Counted from the stretch's first letter, positions 41,820 through 53,727 are shown. The stretch: 64,000 nucleotides of DNA from Acholoe squamosa (GCA_949317995.1 OX439036.1:6924356-6988355), one strand, 5' to 3'. Notes: generated by a model not told the origin, from the sequence alone. A program made the numbers and translations.

Positions 41820-43625
41820 ACCAGGGCTGCATTACTGCATCGTGGTGACCAGGGCTGCATTACTGCATCGTGGTAACACCAGGGCTGCATTCCTGCATCG
41901 TGGTGACCAGGGCTGCATTACTGCATCGTGGTGACCAGGGCTGCATTCCTGCATCGTGGTGACCAGGGCTGCATTCCTGCATCATGGTGACCAGGGCTGC
42001 ATTCATGCATCATGGTGACCAGGGCTGCATTCCTGCATCATGGTAACACCAGGGCTGCATTCCTGCATCGTTGTGACCAGGGCTGCATTCCTGCATCGTG
42101 GTGACCAGGGCTGCATTCCTGCATCGTGGTGACCAGGGCTGCATTCCTGCATCATGGTAACACCAGGGCTGCATTCCTGCATCGTGGTGACCAGGGCTGC
42201 ATTCCTGCATCGTGGTGACCAAGGCTGCATTCCTGCATCATGGTGACCAGGGCTGCATTCCTGCATCATGGTAACACCAGGGCTGCATTCCTGCATCATT
42301 GTGACCAGGGCTGCATTCCTGCATCATGGTGACCAGGGCTGCATTCCTGCATCGTGGTAACACCAGGGCTGCATTCCTGCATCGTGGTGACCAGGGCTGC
42401 ATTCCTGCATCGTGGTGACCAGGGCTGCATTCCTGCATCATGGTAACACCAGGGCTGCATTCCTGCATCGTGGTGACCAGGGCTGCATTCCTGCATCGTG
42501 GTGACCAGGGCTGCATTCCTGCATCATGGTGACCAGGGCTGCATTCCTGCATCGTGGTAACACCAGGGCTGCATTCCTGCATCGTGGTGACCAGGGCTGC
42601 ATTCCTGCATCGTGGTGACCAGGGCTGCATTCCTGCATCATGGTAACACCAGGGCTGCATTCCTGCATTGTGGTAACACCAGGGCTGCATTCCTGCATCG
42701 TGGTGACCAGGGCTGCATTCCTGCATCATGGTGACCAGGGCTGCATTCCTGCATTGTGGTAACACCAGGGCTGCATTCCTGCATCGTGGTGACCAGGGCT
42801 GCATTCATGCATCGTGGTAACACCAGGGCTGCATTCCTGCATCGTGGTGACCAGGGCTGCATTCATGCATCGTGGTAACACCAGGGCTGCATTCCTGCAT
42901 CGTGGTGACCAGGACTGCATTCCTGCATCGTGGTAACACCAGGGCTGCATTCCTGCATCATGCTAACACCAGGGCTGCATTCCTGCATCGTGGTAACACC
43001 AGGGCTGCATTCCTGCATCGTGGTAACACCAGGGCTGCATTCCTGCATCGTGGTAACACCAGGGCTGCATTCCTGCATCGTGGAAACACCAGGGCTGCAT
43101 TCCTGCATCGTGCTAACACCAGGGCTGCATTCCTGCATCGTGCTAACACCAGGGCTGCATTCCTGCATCGTGGTCACCAGGGCTGCATTCCTGCATCGTG
43201 GTAACACCAGGGCTGCATTCATGCATCGTGGTGACCAGGGCTGCATTCCTGCATCATGGTGACCAGGGCTGCATTCCTGCATCATGGTGACCAGGGCTGC
43301 ATTCATGCATCATGGTGACCAGGGCTGCATTCATGCATCGTGGTCACCAGGGCTGCATTCCTGCATCGTGATGACCAGGGCTGCATTCATGCATCGTGGT
43401 GACCAGGGCTGCATTCCTGCATCATGGTGACCAGGGCTGCATTCCTGCATCATGGTGACCAGGGCTGCATTCATGCATCATGGTGACCAGGGCTGCATTC
43501 ATGCATCATGGTGACCAGGGCTGCATTCATGCATCATGGTGACCAGGGCTGCATTCATGCATCATGGTGACCAGGGCTGCATTCATGCATCATGGTGACC
43601 AGGGCTGCATTCCTGCATCATGCTG
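41820..43625. repeat. 28/30 bp minisatellite, about 63 units
   Basis: Units read GACCAGGGCTGCATTCCTGC, 'atcgtggt', with a 30 bp variant carrying 'aacacc' instead of 'gacc'. The variants alternate in higher-order blocks (about 115-175 bp). At least one unit also lies left of the inserted transposon (40600-40640). The unit matches a core of the dispersed GCATCATG family. Frames on both strands are translations of the unit. Confidence 0.97.
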
Positions 43626-43850
43626 ACCCTATTGGGATGATACACTCCTGGAGGGTTGCCTTGATGCAGCACTTCATCGGTGCATCATGGCAACCAATGG
43701 GTAAAATGTACCGTAATACCCCGCGTATAGGGCGCAACTCGCATATAAGGCGCACCCAGATTTTATTGATGTGAGAGAATAAATAGAAAATATCATAACT
43801 TCTTTTCTAATCAATGGATTTTCAAAATTCGAAGGCCTACCACCATCCCA
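43626..43850. repeat. Dispersed repeats next to the minisatellite
   Basis: 43626-43700 continues the GCATCATG family ('ccctattgggatgatacactcctggagggttg'). 43708-43850 is a TATAAGGCGCACC-type copy ('accccgcgtatagggcgc'). Confidence 0.55.
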
Positions 43851-43950
43851 GAGCATCCCCTATCCATTCTGACCAATATAATGGACCAGGGGAGTAATGG
43901 CGATATTATAGAGAAAAACCTCCTCTTGATAATTCTGCTTCTATATTCAG

Positions 43951-45965
43951 TTGAACTATTGGACAATTTCAATGATGAAGACTATGATGAGGTTATACGT
44001 TGGTTACATTCATTCCAAGGCTAAAGTTGTTGTTGTATTCACTGAGAAACATCCAGAGTTGCTTGAAATTGTTGGCAGAGCAAATGCTGAGGGAGAGTTT
44101 ATATTTTTTAGTGGGATCGATGGATTTAGTTTTGATGTTCCTCATGGCGCGGCTGAAGTTAATGGTTTACAATCATATTTTGATTCAAATGGAAAAAGAA
44201 GGATTCCGCATTTTGAAAATTATTATAAGGCCCTTACTCCATGGACCCACATGGAGACAGCTGGTATCTTAATGGAATATACACCAGAAGATTTAAGGTG
44301 CAGTCTTGAATTAGAGGAGGGGAAAAATGGGCCATGCTTTAATTATAGAAAGATGGAAGAATTGCCAGTTCAAAATAAGTTCAAGATACCTGAACAGACG
44401 TGACGGCTTTGATGTAATCCTGACTGCCCTAGTTGAAATGATACATGCCACATGTCCTGAGTCATTTGCAGATAAATCAATCCTTAATGATTGCATCGAT
44501 GGTGAGAGACTGTTAGGATTCATGAGAAACAGAACAGTTGAAGGATATAGTACTACTGTAAGAATTGATGCTGATGGAAATGGAATAGGCAATTATACAA
44601 TTTGGCAATGGCAAGCAGATGGAGATGGTGGATATGGCTATCGTCCTGCTGGACTGTGGGATGTCACAGATGGAACTCTAATGGCAGGAACGTTTAAGTG
44701 GTTTTCAGTGAATGAGACACATTAAGTTGAAATAGATGTTCCAGAATTGGTCTGTGTTAAGCCTTGTAAACAAGGAGAATTCTACATACAGGGAGAACTG
44801 AAATGTTGTTGGGAATATCGTAGGTGTAGAGACAATGAAAAAGTCAGAGATGACATCAAGGGTTGCACAACTTGTCCTGAACTCACATGGCCAGACCAGG
44901 AAAACTTTACCACCTGTGAACCTATACCGCCCTCTTATATGACTTGGCTTGATCCTTTAGCTCTAGGACTGCTCGGAATGTCAGTGATTGGTCTGCTATC
45001 AACATTGGCCATTACTTATGTGTTCCTTAAATACAGGCAGAGGAAGGTGATAAAAGGTTCAAGTGTAGAGCATATGATAACAATAATTGTTGTTTTGTAC
45101 TTGTCCTACTCTACAGCTATATTGTTGATTGCAAAACCCATCTACTCGGTATGTGCAGTCCAATATTACTCCGTTCACCTGAGCTGCACTCTCACATTTT
45201 CACCACTCCTCTTGAAGACAACAAGGCTCTATCGAATCTTCTGTGCAGCAGAGAGATGTCAGCAGGTTGTAAGGTTTGTCAGTTGTAAGGCGCTTAGACT
45301 TTTCAGCTTGACCATTATATGCATTGCGGTAGGTTTTTTTAGTCATTTGACGCATATGTAAAGAGGTATGTATGGCGTCTTAAACAATGACGATTGATCT
45401 GAATGTTCTGTTTCACATCACGAGTAATTAAAACTTCTGTTAAAATGAGCTATTGACTTAAGAGATAGGCGGACTGTTTAAACATTATTCCATTTTCTTC
45501 TTTTTTTAAAGTCCACACACGTGTTGTTCTATAATATGGCATTTTTCCATTTGCAATGTTGAACTATGTTCCTTTGCTTTTGCAGGTGTCGGTTCTGGTA
45601 GACTGTACCATTGTCTATGGTCTGGGAGATCATCTCCAAATGCCAGTTGTCACTGAGAAGTTTGTGGAGCTTGTTTGCCGCATTTCCTCTGAGACCCATT
45701 CATCCCTCTTGGCTACAACCTTCTGCTCCTTCTGCTGTGTTCTGTTTATGGCTTTCTCACCCGGAAACTTCCAGACAACTTCAATGAATCATGGTATATT
45801 TTTATCTCTTTTTCGACCATTATGTTTGTATGGCTGGTATTCTTACCTACATATTTGATGGCATTCTTTGCATACCACAAGTCAGCTCTACTTGGACTGG
45901 CTCTGATTCTGAATGCAGCTGTCACACCTGTCTATTTGTCCCAAAGATCTATGCTATATATTATA
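43951..45965 (+). pseudogene. Metabotropic glutamate receptor-like class C GPCR, broken
   Basis: Acceptor TATATTCAG at 43950. Exon 43951-45328 encodes part of the ligand-binding lobe (KAKVVVVFTEKHPELLEIVG, GEFIFFSGIDGFSFD), its end (GYSTTVRIDADGNGIGNYTI), the cysteine-rich domain (PCKQGEFYIQGELKCCWEYR, GCTTCPELTWPDQENFTTCE) and transmembrane helices 1-4. An intron (45329-45585, GTAGGT...TGCAG) joins in frame to helices 5-7 (SVLVDCTIVYG, then [36 protein letters not shown]) ending at TAA near 45965. Breaks: frameshifts near 44017, 44395 and 45715, and an in-frame TAA at 44723-44725. Exons for the N-terminal half should lie upstream, but only repeats are found. Because it keeps an intron it is not a processed copy. 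Confidence 0.82.
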
Positions 45966-48032
45966 TTGGTGAGGTCAATATAAAAGTCACCAACTTTCAA
46001 GGGGCATTAAATGTCGGTGGGACTTCTCAGAAATAAATCTGAAATTAATTTACTCATGTGCATCAACTACCATTCTCTCTTCTTGTTATGAAAGCCAATG
46101 AAATGGTTTGAAATGCAAGAACTATTGAGAATGCAAAAGACTTACAGAGGCCATTTCATCGCATTTAATCAATAAATAGTGACATCCATTTTTGCAGATA
46201 TGGACACCGATATTTCAATTTCATATCCATATTTGAGCCCTACACTGCAAAAATGGTGTTTAGATTTTAAACATGTTTAGGTCTAAACATGTTTAAAACC
46301 TAAACATATAGGTCAGTTAGGTGTCTCATCGACTACACATTTAGGAAATGAACACTTTTATTCTAACTACATAAACATTTCCGCTAAACATGTTTAGATG
46401 TTTAGAGTTGAAACAGTTGAATAATAGGTGTTTAGATTTAAACATCAATATGATTGGATACTTGGATGTTGAATCCACACCAGGTAGCAGCACTACCTTT
46501 GACTGGACTATCTGCACACAGTTATAATCAATTGTTGTGACAAATGTCCCCAAATCCCATGTTTATCATGGTTTCATTTCATAGAATGCCATGTGAATAG
46601 AAAGGGCAATAGAAAATTGACTAGATTCACCTCATGCCACCATCATTACCATAAAATAATCAATAAACTCCATGACTGACACCTATTTGATGTTATTCTG
46701 GAATAGATAAGGCAATTTCCTTCCTGCCAAGCTATTGTACTTTCTCAAGTCTCTCATTCTGATGCAGTGTGTAATATATGTACACGTATATAGCTGTGGC
46801 TGACTTGGAGACTTTGACAAGTAAATACCTGCTGATGTCCCCCCCAGTAAATGAGACAAAAAACACCAAAATATATCTCTGTTTTTTAATGCATACATGT
46901 TTGCAAACCTTAAATCTCCATCAAATCATTTAAACATCTAAACACAAAAATTCATAAACACCTAAACACAAAAATTCATATATCTAAACACAAAAGTTTT
47001 AACCTAAACACCTACATTTCTAAACACTTGAGCTAAGCACATTGTTTGCCTAAACATGTTTAGGAAATTAATGTGATTACAAAAACGTTGCAAGAATATG
47101 TTTAGAATTGTGTTTAGGATCTAAACACCATTTTTGCAGTGTACCCCTATCCCCTCCATATTTGAAATATGGACCCTAAAAATTAAATATGGAAGTCCTT
47201 ATTTATTGAATAGATGTGGTGAAACTGCTTCCAGAGAAGGGGAAAACCTTCAATGCCCACCTCACAGTTATGAATCAGGTTGAACAAATACTGTGCAATG
47301 GACATGAGAAGTATAAAGTAGTACCAACTTTTACCAACTGAGATGAACTATGTGAATTTCCTTTTCAAGCCAGCAGAAAGCTATTTCTAATCTATTCACT
47401 TATATGTGATTCATAGTTGTTCATTTTCTGGAGTGCCTTGGCTAGCTTTCTCGTCTGTGCCTTATTGCTGTTAGTTATATATTAGAACGCATATAAATAA
47501 TGATAAGAAGAAGAGCAAAATGACACCAAGTTGAATTCAAACCTAGAATGCTCTAAGTAAACTTTTTAGAAAGCAATATAAACCCTGTCATGTGTAACAA
47601 ATAATTATACGGTATATAGCGTGGTGAACTGCATATGTATATTGATTGTTAATTTATAGTACCAACCTGTCCCCTGGAGGGATCATGGTTTTGTAGAAAC
47701 ATTTTGAAAAAGAATCTTTAGTAACTTACTGGGTATTAAGGTAGGGTTCCAGGGTAATTTAGCTGAACACAATTTCAGTTCAATAATTGTCACAGGTATG
47801 GTGGAATTACCGTGATATACAGCAGTGTGACCATAGTTGATGTCTCATTCAAATGAGTAACATTTTATAAGGTGTTGCAAGGTATGAAATGAAGATGGAA
47901 CAAAAAATTTCTTTTTTAGCTTCTATTTCTCTGAATAGCATTGTGGGATGGAAATATAAAATAATTATCAGTTCTGATGGTTGGAGAACTATCATGAAGT
48001 CATTTCCTGGGGACCTTTCTCTTCTAAAAATG
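45755..48032. repeat. Tandem segmental duplication, copy 1
   Basis: Runs from TCTCACCCGGAAACTTCCAG to CTTCTAAAAATG. It contains the receptor's helix 6-7 segment and an inserted 899 bp transposon. Without the insert it is about 1377 bp, against 1361 bp for copy 2. Confidence 0.9.
46243..47141. mobile_element. 899 bp non-autonomous DNA transposon with TA target duplication
   Basis: Perfect terminal inverted repeats of 23 bp start CACTGCAAAAATGGTGTTTA. TA lies at both flanks (46241-46242 and 47142-47143). Copy 2 of the surrounding duplication preserves the empty site 'gagccctacccctatcc' near 48503-48520, with a single TA. The subterminal regions are full of TAAACATGTTTA-like palindromic words. 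No transposase frame. TA duplication suggests a Tc1/mariner-type transposase in trans (inference). Confidence 0.92.
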
Positions 48033-49393
48033 TCTCACCAGGAAACTTTTAGACAACTTCAATGAATCATGGTATATTTACATCTCTTTTTGGACCACTA
48101 TGTTTGTATGGCTGGTATTCTTACCTACATATTCTTTGCATACCACAAGTCAGCTCTACTTGGACTGGCTCTGATTCTGAATGCAGCTGTCACATCTGTC
48201 TCTTTGTCCCAAAGATCTATGCTATATATTATATTGATGAGGACAATATAAAAGTCACCAACTTTCAAGGGGCATCAAATGTTGGTGGGACTTCTCAGAA
48301 ATAAATCTGAAATTAATTTACTCATGTGCATCAACTACCATTCTCTCTTCTTGTTATGAAAGCCAATGAAATGGTTTGAAATGCAAGAACTATTGAGAAT
48401 GCAAAAGACTTACAGAGGCCATTTCATCGCATTTAATCAATAAATAGTGACATCCATTTTTGCAGATATGGACACCGATATTTCAATTTTATATCTGTAT
48501 TTGAGCCCTACCCCTATCCCCTCCATATTTGAAATATGAACCCTAAAACTTAAATATGGAAGTCCTTATTTATTGAATAGATGTGGTGAAACTGCTTCCA
48601 GAGAAGGGGAAAACCTTCATTGTCCACCTCACAGTTATGAATCAGGTTGAACAAATACTGTGCAATTGACATGAGAAGTATAAAGTAGTACCAACTTTTA
48701 CCAACTGAGATAAACTATGTGAATTTCCTTTTCAAGCCAGCAGAAAGCCATTTCTAATCTATTCACTTATATGTGGTTCATAGTTGTTCATTTTCTGGAG
48801 TGCCTTGGCTAGCTTTCTCGTCTGTGATTTATTGCTGTTAGTTATATATTAGAACGCGTATAAATAATGATAAGAAGAAGAGCAAAATGACACCAAGTTG
48901 AATTCAAACCTAGAATGCTCTATGTAAACATTTTAGAAAGCAATATAAATCCTGTCATGTGTAACACATAATTATACAGTATATAGCGTAGTGAACTGCA
49001 TATGTATATTGATTGTTGATTTATAGTACCAACCTGTCCCCTGGAGGGATCATTGTTTTGTACAAACATTTTGATTCTTTAGTAACTTACTGGGTATTAA
49101 GGTAGGGTTCCAGGGTAATTTAGCTGAACACAATTTCAGTTCAATAATTGTCACAGGTATGGTGGAATTACCGTGATATACAGCAGTGTGACCATAGTTG
49201 ATGTCTCATTCAAATGAGTAACATTTTATAAGGTGTTGCAAGGTATGGAATGAAGATGGAACAAAAAATTTCTTTTTTAGCTTCTATTTCTCTGAATAGC
49301 ATTGTGGGATGGAAATATAAAATAATTATCAGTTCTGATGGTTGGAGAACTATCATGAAGTCATTTCCTGGGGACCTTTCTTTTCTAAAAATG
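48033..49393. repeat. Tandem segmental duplication, copy 2
   Basis: About 95% identical by eye to copy 1 and lacks the transposon. The receptor part (48033-48250, helices 6-7) has a 10-base deletion relative to copy 1 after 'ttacctacata' and is a dead duplicate. Confidence 0.9.
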
Positions 49394-49621
49394 TTGTCGA
49401 TATTCTATTTATTAAGGTCAGGAGAGCTCTTCAAACTTCCTTAGTTACTAAAAAATGGTAAATTCTCAAAGGAAATTGTTAAAATTCGCACTTTTTTTTA
49501 GTAACTAGGCAACTTTGACAATATCTCCTGACCTTAATAATTGGAATACCAACAAAATAAAAAAAGGTCACCAGGAAATGACTTCATGATAATTCTCCAA
49601 TCACCAGATCTGATAACTATG
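49323..49621. repeat. Foldback repeat overlapping the duplication end
   Basis: The left arm (about 49323-49457, ATCAGTTCTGATGGTTGGAG... 'tagttactaaaaaa') is inverted relative to the right arm (about 49490-49621, 'ttagtaactagg'... CTCCAATCACCAGATCTGAT). The arm recurs at about 47955-48032 and in intron 6 of the ligase gene (25715-25850). Confidence 0.75.
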
Positions 49622-50058
49622 CTGAATTTCTGGTCATATTGGTGTATATCACATGTAACATCATCATACCTGAGACAAATACCTTGAGGTAGAATCTTGT
49701 GCTATCCGAGAATAGTAATCTTGTGTCATGTATGGTATAGGAACGACTTTTCGCTGAATTTATTCAGTAAATAGAACTGTCATTATTTGCAACATTGATG
49801 TCCTTCCATTTTTCAAGTTTTTGGGTTCGTATTTTAAATAAGGAGGAAATATGGACAGGAAATTTGAAATATATTGTTATTTATTGATTAAATGTGCTGA
49901 AACGGCCTCCAGGACAATAACAGGGATGATATAATTATATTGATTATAGTATACTTTTCAATCAATAATGAAATCATTTATAATGTGATACACGTATTAT
50001 ATGTGCAATTGTCAGAACTGGTATAACCAATCAGCACTTCCCTATTCACTGTTTGGTA
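49622..50058. other. Non-genic stretch
   Basis: AT-rich; nothing recognised. Confidence 0.4.
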
Positions 50059-50540
50059 CGGAGCCCTGGAAAGGACATCTGTTTTTTACATATTTTTTCT
50101 AGAGTTTGTTTCAGCACCTTTTATTTCGTTTCTGCAACTAGTATTTTCATTTCCGCAACTTTTATCTTCCGCAACTTTTATCTTCATTTCTTTGTTTCTG
50201 CAACTTTTATTTTCGTTTTCGCAACTTAATTTTCGTTTTTGCAACTTTTATTTTCGTTTCCGCTAGTTATATTATTTTGTTTCTGCAACTTAACATCCAC
50301 AACTGATTGACTATGCACAAAAAAAACAATTAAGTTGCAGAGACAAAAGTATAAGTTGCGAAAACGAAAATAAAAGCTGCGGAAATGAAAATAAAAGCTG
50401 CGGAAACGAAAAAAAAGTTGCGGAAATGAAAATAAAAGTTGCGAAAACGAAATTAAAAGTTGCAAAAACGAAAACGAAACTTGCGGAAACAAACTTCAGA
50501 CAAAAATGTGTAGAAAACGAATGTCCTTTCCAGGGCTCCG
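50059..50540. mobile_element. 482 bp foldback element with TA target duplication
   Basis: Ends CGGAGCCCTGGAAAGGACAT and ATGTCCTTTCCAGGGCTCCG are perfect inverted repeats of 20 bp. TA flanks both sides (50057-50058 and 50541-50542). The left half is built of TTTCTGCAACTTTTATTTTC repeats and the right half of their complement (GAAAATAAAAGTTGCGGAAA), so nearly the whole element can fold back. Non-coding; the two Phe/Ser-rich minus-strand frames are artefacts. Confidence 0.9.
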
Positions 50541-51960
50541 TAGTTTGGACTAGTGCTGCCCCCTGACTGGTATACATGTATGTACATGTATACTGGTATA
50601 CATGTATGTACATGTATACACTGATGTTGCTCTGGAGGGCATTTCTCAATGTGCTATGACTGCACACAGTTACTACGATTTGAGACCATCAATCCAGTGA
50701 TAGTTCATGCCCTATGACTGCTCTGTACAATTTAGTTATTATATAGCATTTGGTAGGGCAGTCATAGTACTACAAACACGATATATTGACTGATAATGGG
50801 CTGAAACGTCACTAAATTGAGGGTTTGCACTATGATTTGAATGCAGACAGTAATAGCTCAGAAGCTCACTTACCCCTCACGCCCATGCACCGCACCTCAC
50901 CCATCCCTCCCCTTTTGCTGAGTGTATGTACCTGGGTGTGAAGGAGTCAGGTGTGAGGCAAAAGGGTCACTTCTTGCAGAATTGACCTGGCCCTCCATGG
51001 AGACGAATGTTGATGCCGCCGCGCTTCCCGGGGTGCCCGGCCTAACGGGGGTTCGGGAGCAGAGCCCCCGATCAAGGATATATGTCAGAACTCATCTGAA
51101 TTTGAATTACATTCAGATGAGATCATCTGAAACTTATGGAAACTTAAATGGAAGATTACTATTCAGATGAGATCTCATCTGAAAACAGTCAGAAGTGTGT
51201 GACAGCATGGTCCCACCACATTCCTGAGGAACTAAGGCGGCATGAATGTCTCCAGTGTGACGTCATTCTACTTCCGGCCAGGTTAAAATCCCATTGAAGA
51301 AGAGCCCCAGATGCAGGTGTGAGGGAGCTAGCTCACACCTCACTCCCTGACACTCCATGCGCTATAGCTCAGAACACCCTCGCCCAGGCCTCTCTCATCC
51401 TCACCCCAGCACAAGCATATTTGCTGTGTAGGGCTATGAGAGATGTATACGAAAAATGTAAAGGGTGAGTAAATGGCTATTGGTAGGACATTTGGGGATT
51501 TGTTGGCAACAAAACTAGCTATAGTAGTTTATAGCAATGTTGAGGATTGTTTGGGGCAGTTTTCCTGAGAACATTTTGAAAATTTCAACGTTAAAACATG
51601 CAATCTGGTGACTTCTGGGAGTGACTTCATAGCTTTTGTTCTAGTATACTAAGGAATAGAAACAATAAGAGTGAATGTGCCCCCTCCCCAAATCTGCATC
51701 TGCAATTTCCGAGAGAATCTTTGAAAAATCAATCTAAAACATGCAATCTGGTGACTTCTAGAAATGGCTCCATAACTTTGGTTCTAGTAGGAATATTTGC
51801 GAAATTCTTTCACCGCTGGAAAGCCCAGAAATTGGAGACCTTTCCGAACATATTTTAGGAAAAAATAGGAGGGGGCCTTGCGTCCCCCCTAAAACCGCGC
51901 CTGCTAAGCCAATTATTTCCTCCAAAATGAAATAGAATGATTAAATTATAAGTTTTAGTA
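50541..51960. other. Intergenic stretch
   Basis: Direct repeats 'tgtatactggtatacatgtatgtaca' (50576-50618), a cluster of 'attcagatgagatc' inverted words (51085-51185), and a repeated 'aaaacatgcaatctggtgacttct' (51592 and 51735). No gene recognised. Confidence 0.45.
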
Positions 51961-51964
51961 GATT

Positions 51965-52160
51965 TAAGCATTATGAGTGAGTGAGTAATATATGTTTAAC
52001 GCCATTTCGACAGCTAAGGTAATATTCATGGCGAGAATTACATTACACAATTTTACAGAGGAATGTTTCAGTGCCCACGCATATGTGCACCACACACATC
52101 CCGAGGGGATACAAAAGAGGAGAAATAGACCCTTTTAAGTGGGCTAGGGAAGCCCTTAAG
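51965..52160. repeat. Probable dispersed repeat starting TGAGTGAGTGAGT
   Basis: 'tgagtgagtgagtaatatatgtttaacgccatttcgacagc' resembles a short repeat common in marine invertebrate genomes, recalled from general knowledge. Only one copy is in this window, so the call is weak. Confidence 0.3.
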
Positions 52161-52234
52161 CATTATGAAGGTTAGGGGGAGTCAAATGAGGCGATGAAAA
52201 ATAGTAACATATAACTCTGTACATGTTTTAATCA

Positions 52235-52300
52235 ATTGATTCTGGAACAGTAATGAAGGACGAGTAGCTGCGGTCTGGGCTAAACTGAGTCCAAATGACC
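52235..52300 (-). repeat. B2 split direct repeat
   Basis: 66 bp, starting ATTGATTCTGGAACAGTAAT on the plus strand; same as 52552-52617. Confidence 0.92.
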
Positions 52301-52347
52301 CGGCCCTATTTATTAACAAGTAATAACATATTAATACAGAGAAATTA

Positions 52348-52551
52348 CATAAAAAAAAAAATAGAAGCAGTGGAAGAGTCCCATGTGTGTGTGCCCTTAG
52401 GCTAGCAGGCTGCAGTAGTGGGTCACTGCCCACAGGTATGTTCAGGGAGCAGTAGCAGTGTGTGTGTGTGTGTGTGTAGGAGTAGCAGGTGGGTGAGTAG
52501 TAGTGGTACTGACCGTATCAATACATAGACCAATCAGGATTGGTCTCACCC
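52348..52551 (-). repeat. A2 split direct repeat
   Basis: About 204 bp, 'cat' + A run + ATAGAAGCAGTGGAAGAGTC... to GGATTGGTCTCACCC; same as 57371-57578 apart from A-run length. Includes a short (GT)n. Confidence 0.92.
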
Positions 52552-52617
52552 ATTGATTCTGGAACAGTAATGAAGGACGAGTAGCTGCGGTCTGGGCTAA
52601 ACTGAGTCCAAATGACC
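52552..52617 (-). repeat. B1 split direct repeat
   Basis: 66 bp, directly abutting A2, as in Ngaro-type elements. Confidence 0.92.
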
Positions 52618-52668
52618 TGGCAACACCAGAACAATGATATAGTCCTGATACTCTACACATTAGTATGT

Positions 52669-53727
52669 CTAAAAAGTAGCTTTCAGTGCCGTGGGGACTA
52701 TATTGTCTATATCTATCCTGGTACCAAGTGGTTTGGCTAAGTACAAAAGAGCAGACAAGCTTGTCCAGTCACCGGTGTATCTGATGTCCTCTAGTGGGAT
52801 ACCGCACAGGTGCATAAAGGCAGCGCCTGAACGTCTCAGAGAATGTATTCCGGCCCTGTTTGTATCTAACCCAATAGTACTTAGTAGGTGTTTCAGGAAC
52901 TTAAGTAGTGCTGAGTATTGTAATGGGACCAGCGAATTCCCTTTGCGCACTAGGAAGGCGGGTGCTTCAGGGTCTGTCGTTGGGGTACTGTCAAAGTGTC
53001 TCTTGAGTAAGGATACTGCACAAAGTGGTGAGTTAGGGACTCCTACGACCGGGATGTGGTGGACTCTCTGTCCAAATTGGATTGTTTTTGAGCTTGAAAC
53101 CGTGACAATCATTCCCCAGCTAGTGAATGATACAGACTTTCTTCTTAGAAAGTGTGGTGATACTTTTGCTGCGTTGTCTACTACTAGGTTGCTCTTCCTG
53201 AGAAGGGTCCTGAAGCTAGTAACGATGCATGCCCACATAGCTAAATGGTCAGGTACTGCTAGATTCACATTTGTAAACATGTCCAAGAGTTGCGAAACTG
53301 ACAGTGTGACTCTAGTGGGTATAGGGTCACCGAGGATCCTGCGCAGACCTGACATAGTACACTTAAACATAAAATTTGTCCTTATCCAAGCTACGTCGTA
53401 GCCATAATGTGCATTTAAACTTATCACTGCACTCACGTAGTTGTCTATAGTGCTATACTTCAAGTCCGAAGACAGGTACACTGAATATCGACACATGGTC
53501 TGAACCGAAGTGGGTACGACTATAGAGGCAGAGATGGTACAGAACACAATAAATCTTTTCCATTGGCTGCATTTAGTTTTCCAGGTGGAAACGCTCCAAG
53601 CATGCGCTCTCGCTATTGCCGCTTTCATGTCCAAATCTTCGCATAGCTTAGCCGCCGCTACAACATAGATACATAGGGAGGTTATGCGGGTAATATAACA
53701 CTCTTGACAAAGCATCTGCAAGGACAT
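52669..53727 (-). CDS. Tyrosine recombinase of the Ngaro-like element
   Basis: 352 residues from an ATG at 53727. An N-terminal helical DNA-binding part (WSVSTWKTKCSQWKRFIVFC) is followed by the catalytic part: first Arg in FRTLLRKSNLV, then the H-x-x-R box HSLRRSGAAF, the W in YTGDWTSLSAL and the nucleophile candidate Tyr in LLYLAKPLG. This is the R-HxxR-W-Y order of phage-integrase-type recombinases. The frame overlaps the end of the RT/RNase H frame by 80 bases in another phase, as is common in this group. No stop or frameshift is visible, so the protein may be functional. It would insert the element's circular DNA. Confidence 0.9.
   Translation of the reverse strand: MSLQMLCQECYITRITSLCIYVVAAAKLCEDLDMKAAIARAHAWSVSTWKTKCSQWKRFIVFCTISASIVVPTSVQTMCRYSVYLSSDLKYSTIDNYVSAVISLNAHYGYDVAWIRTNFMFKCTMSGLRRILGDPIPTRVTLSVSQLLDMFTNVNLAVPDHLAMWACIVTSFRTLLRKSNLVVDNAAKVSPHFLRRKSVSFTSWGMIVTVSSSKTIQFGQRVHHIPVVGVPNSPLCAVSLLKRHFDSTPTTDPEAPAFLVRKGNSLVPLQYSALLKFLKHLLSTIGLDTNRAGIHSLRRSGAAFMHLCGIPLEDIRYTGDWTSLSALLYLAKPLGTRIDIDNIVPTALKATF

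Noticed and set aside
42003-43306. Long open frames on both strands, including a 188-residue minus-strand one
   Set aside because: They translate the 28/30 bp minisatellite unit and have no sequence other than the repeat.
41820-43625. CRISPR array
   Set aside because: The units are directly adjacent without unique spacers, and the genome is eukaryotic.
52691-53401. 236-codon plus-strand frame
   Set aside because: Antisense shadow of the tyrosine recombinase; no motif of its own.
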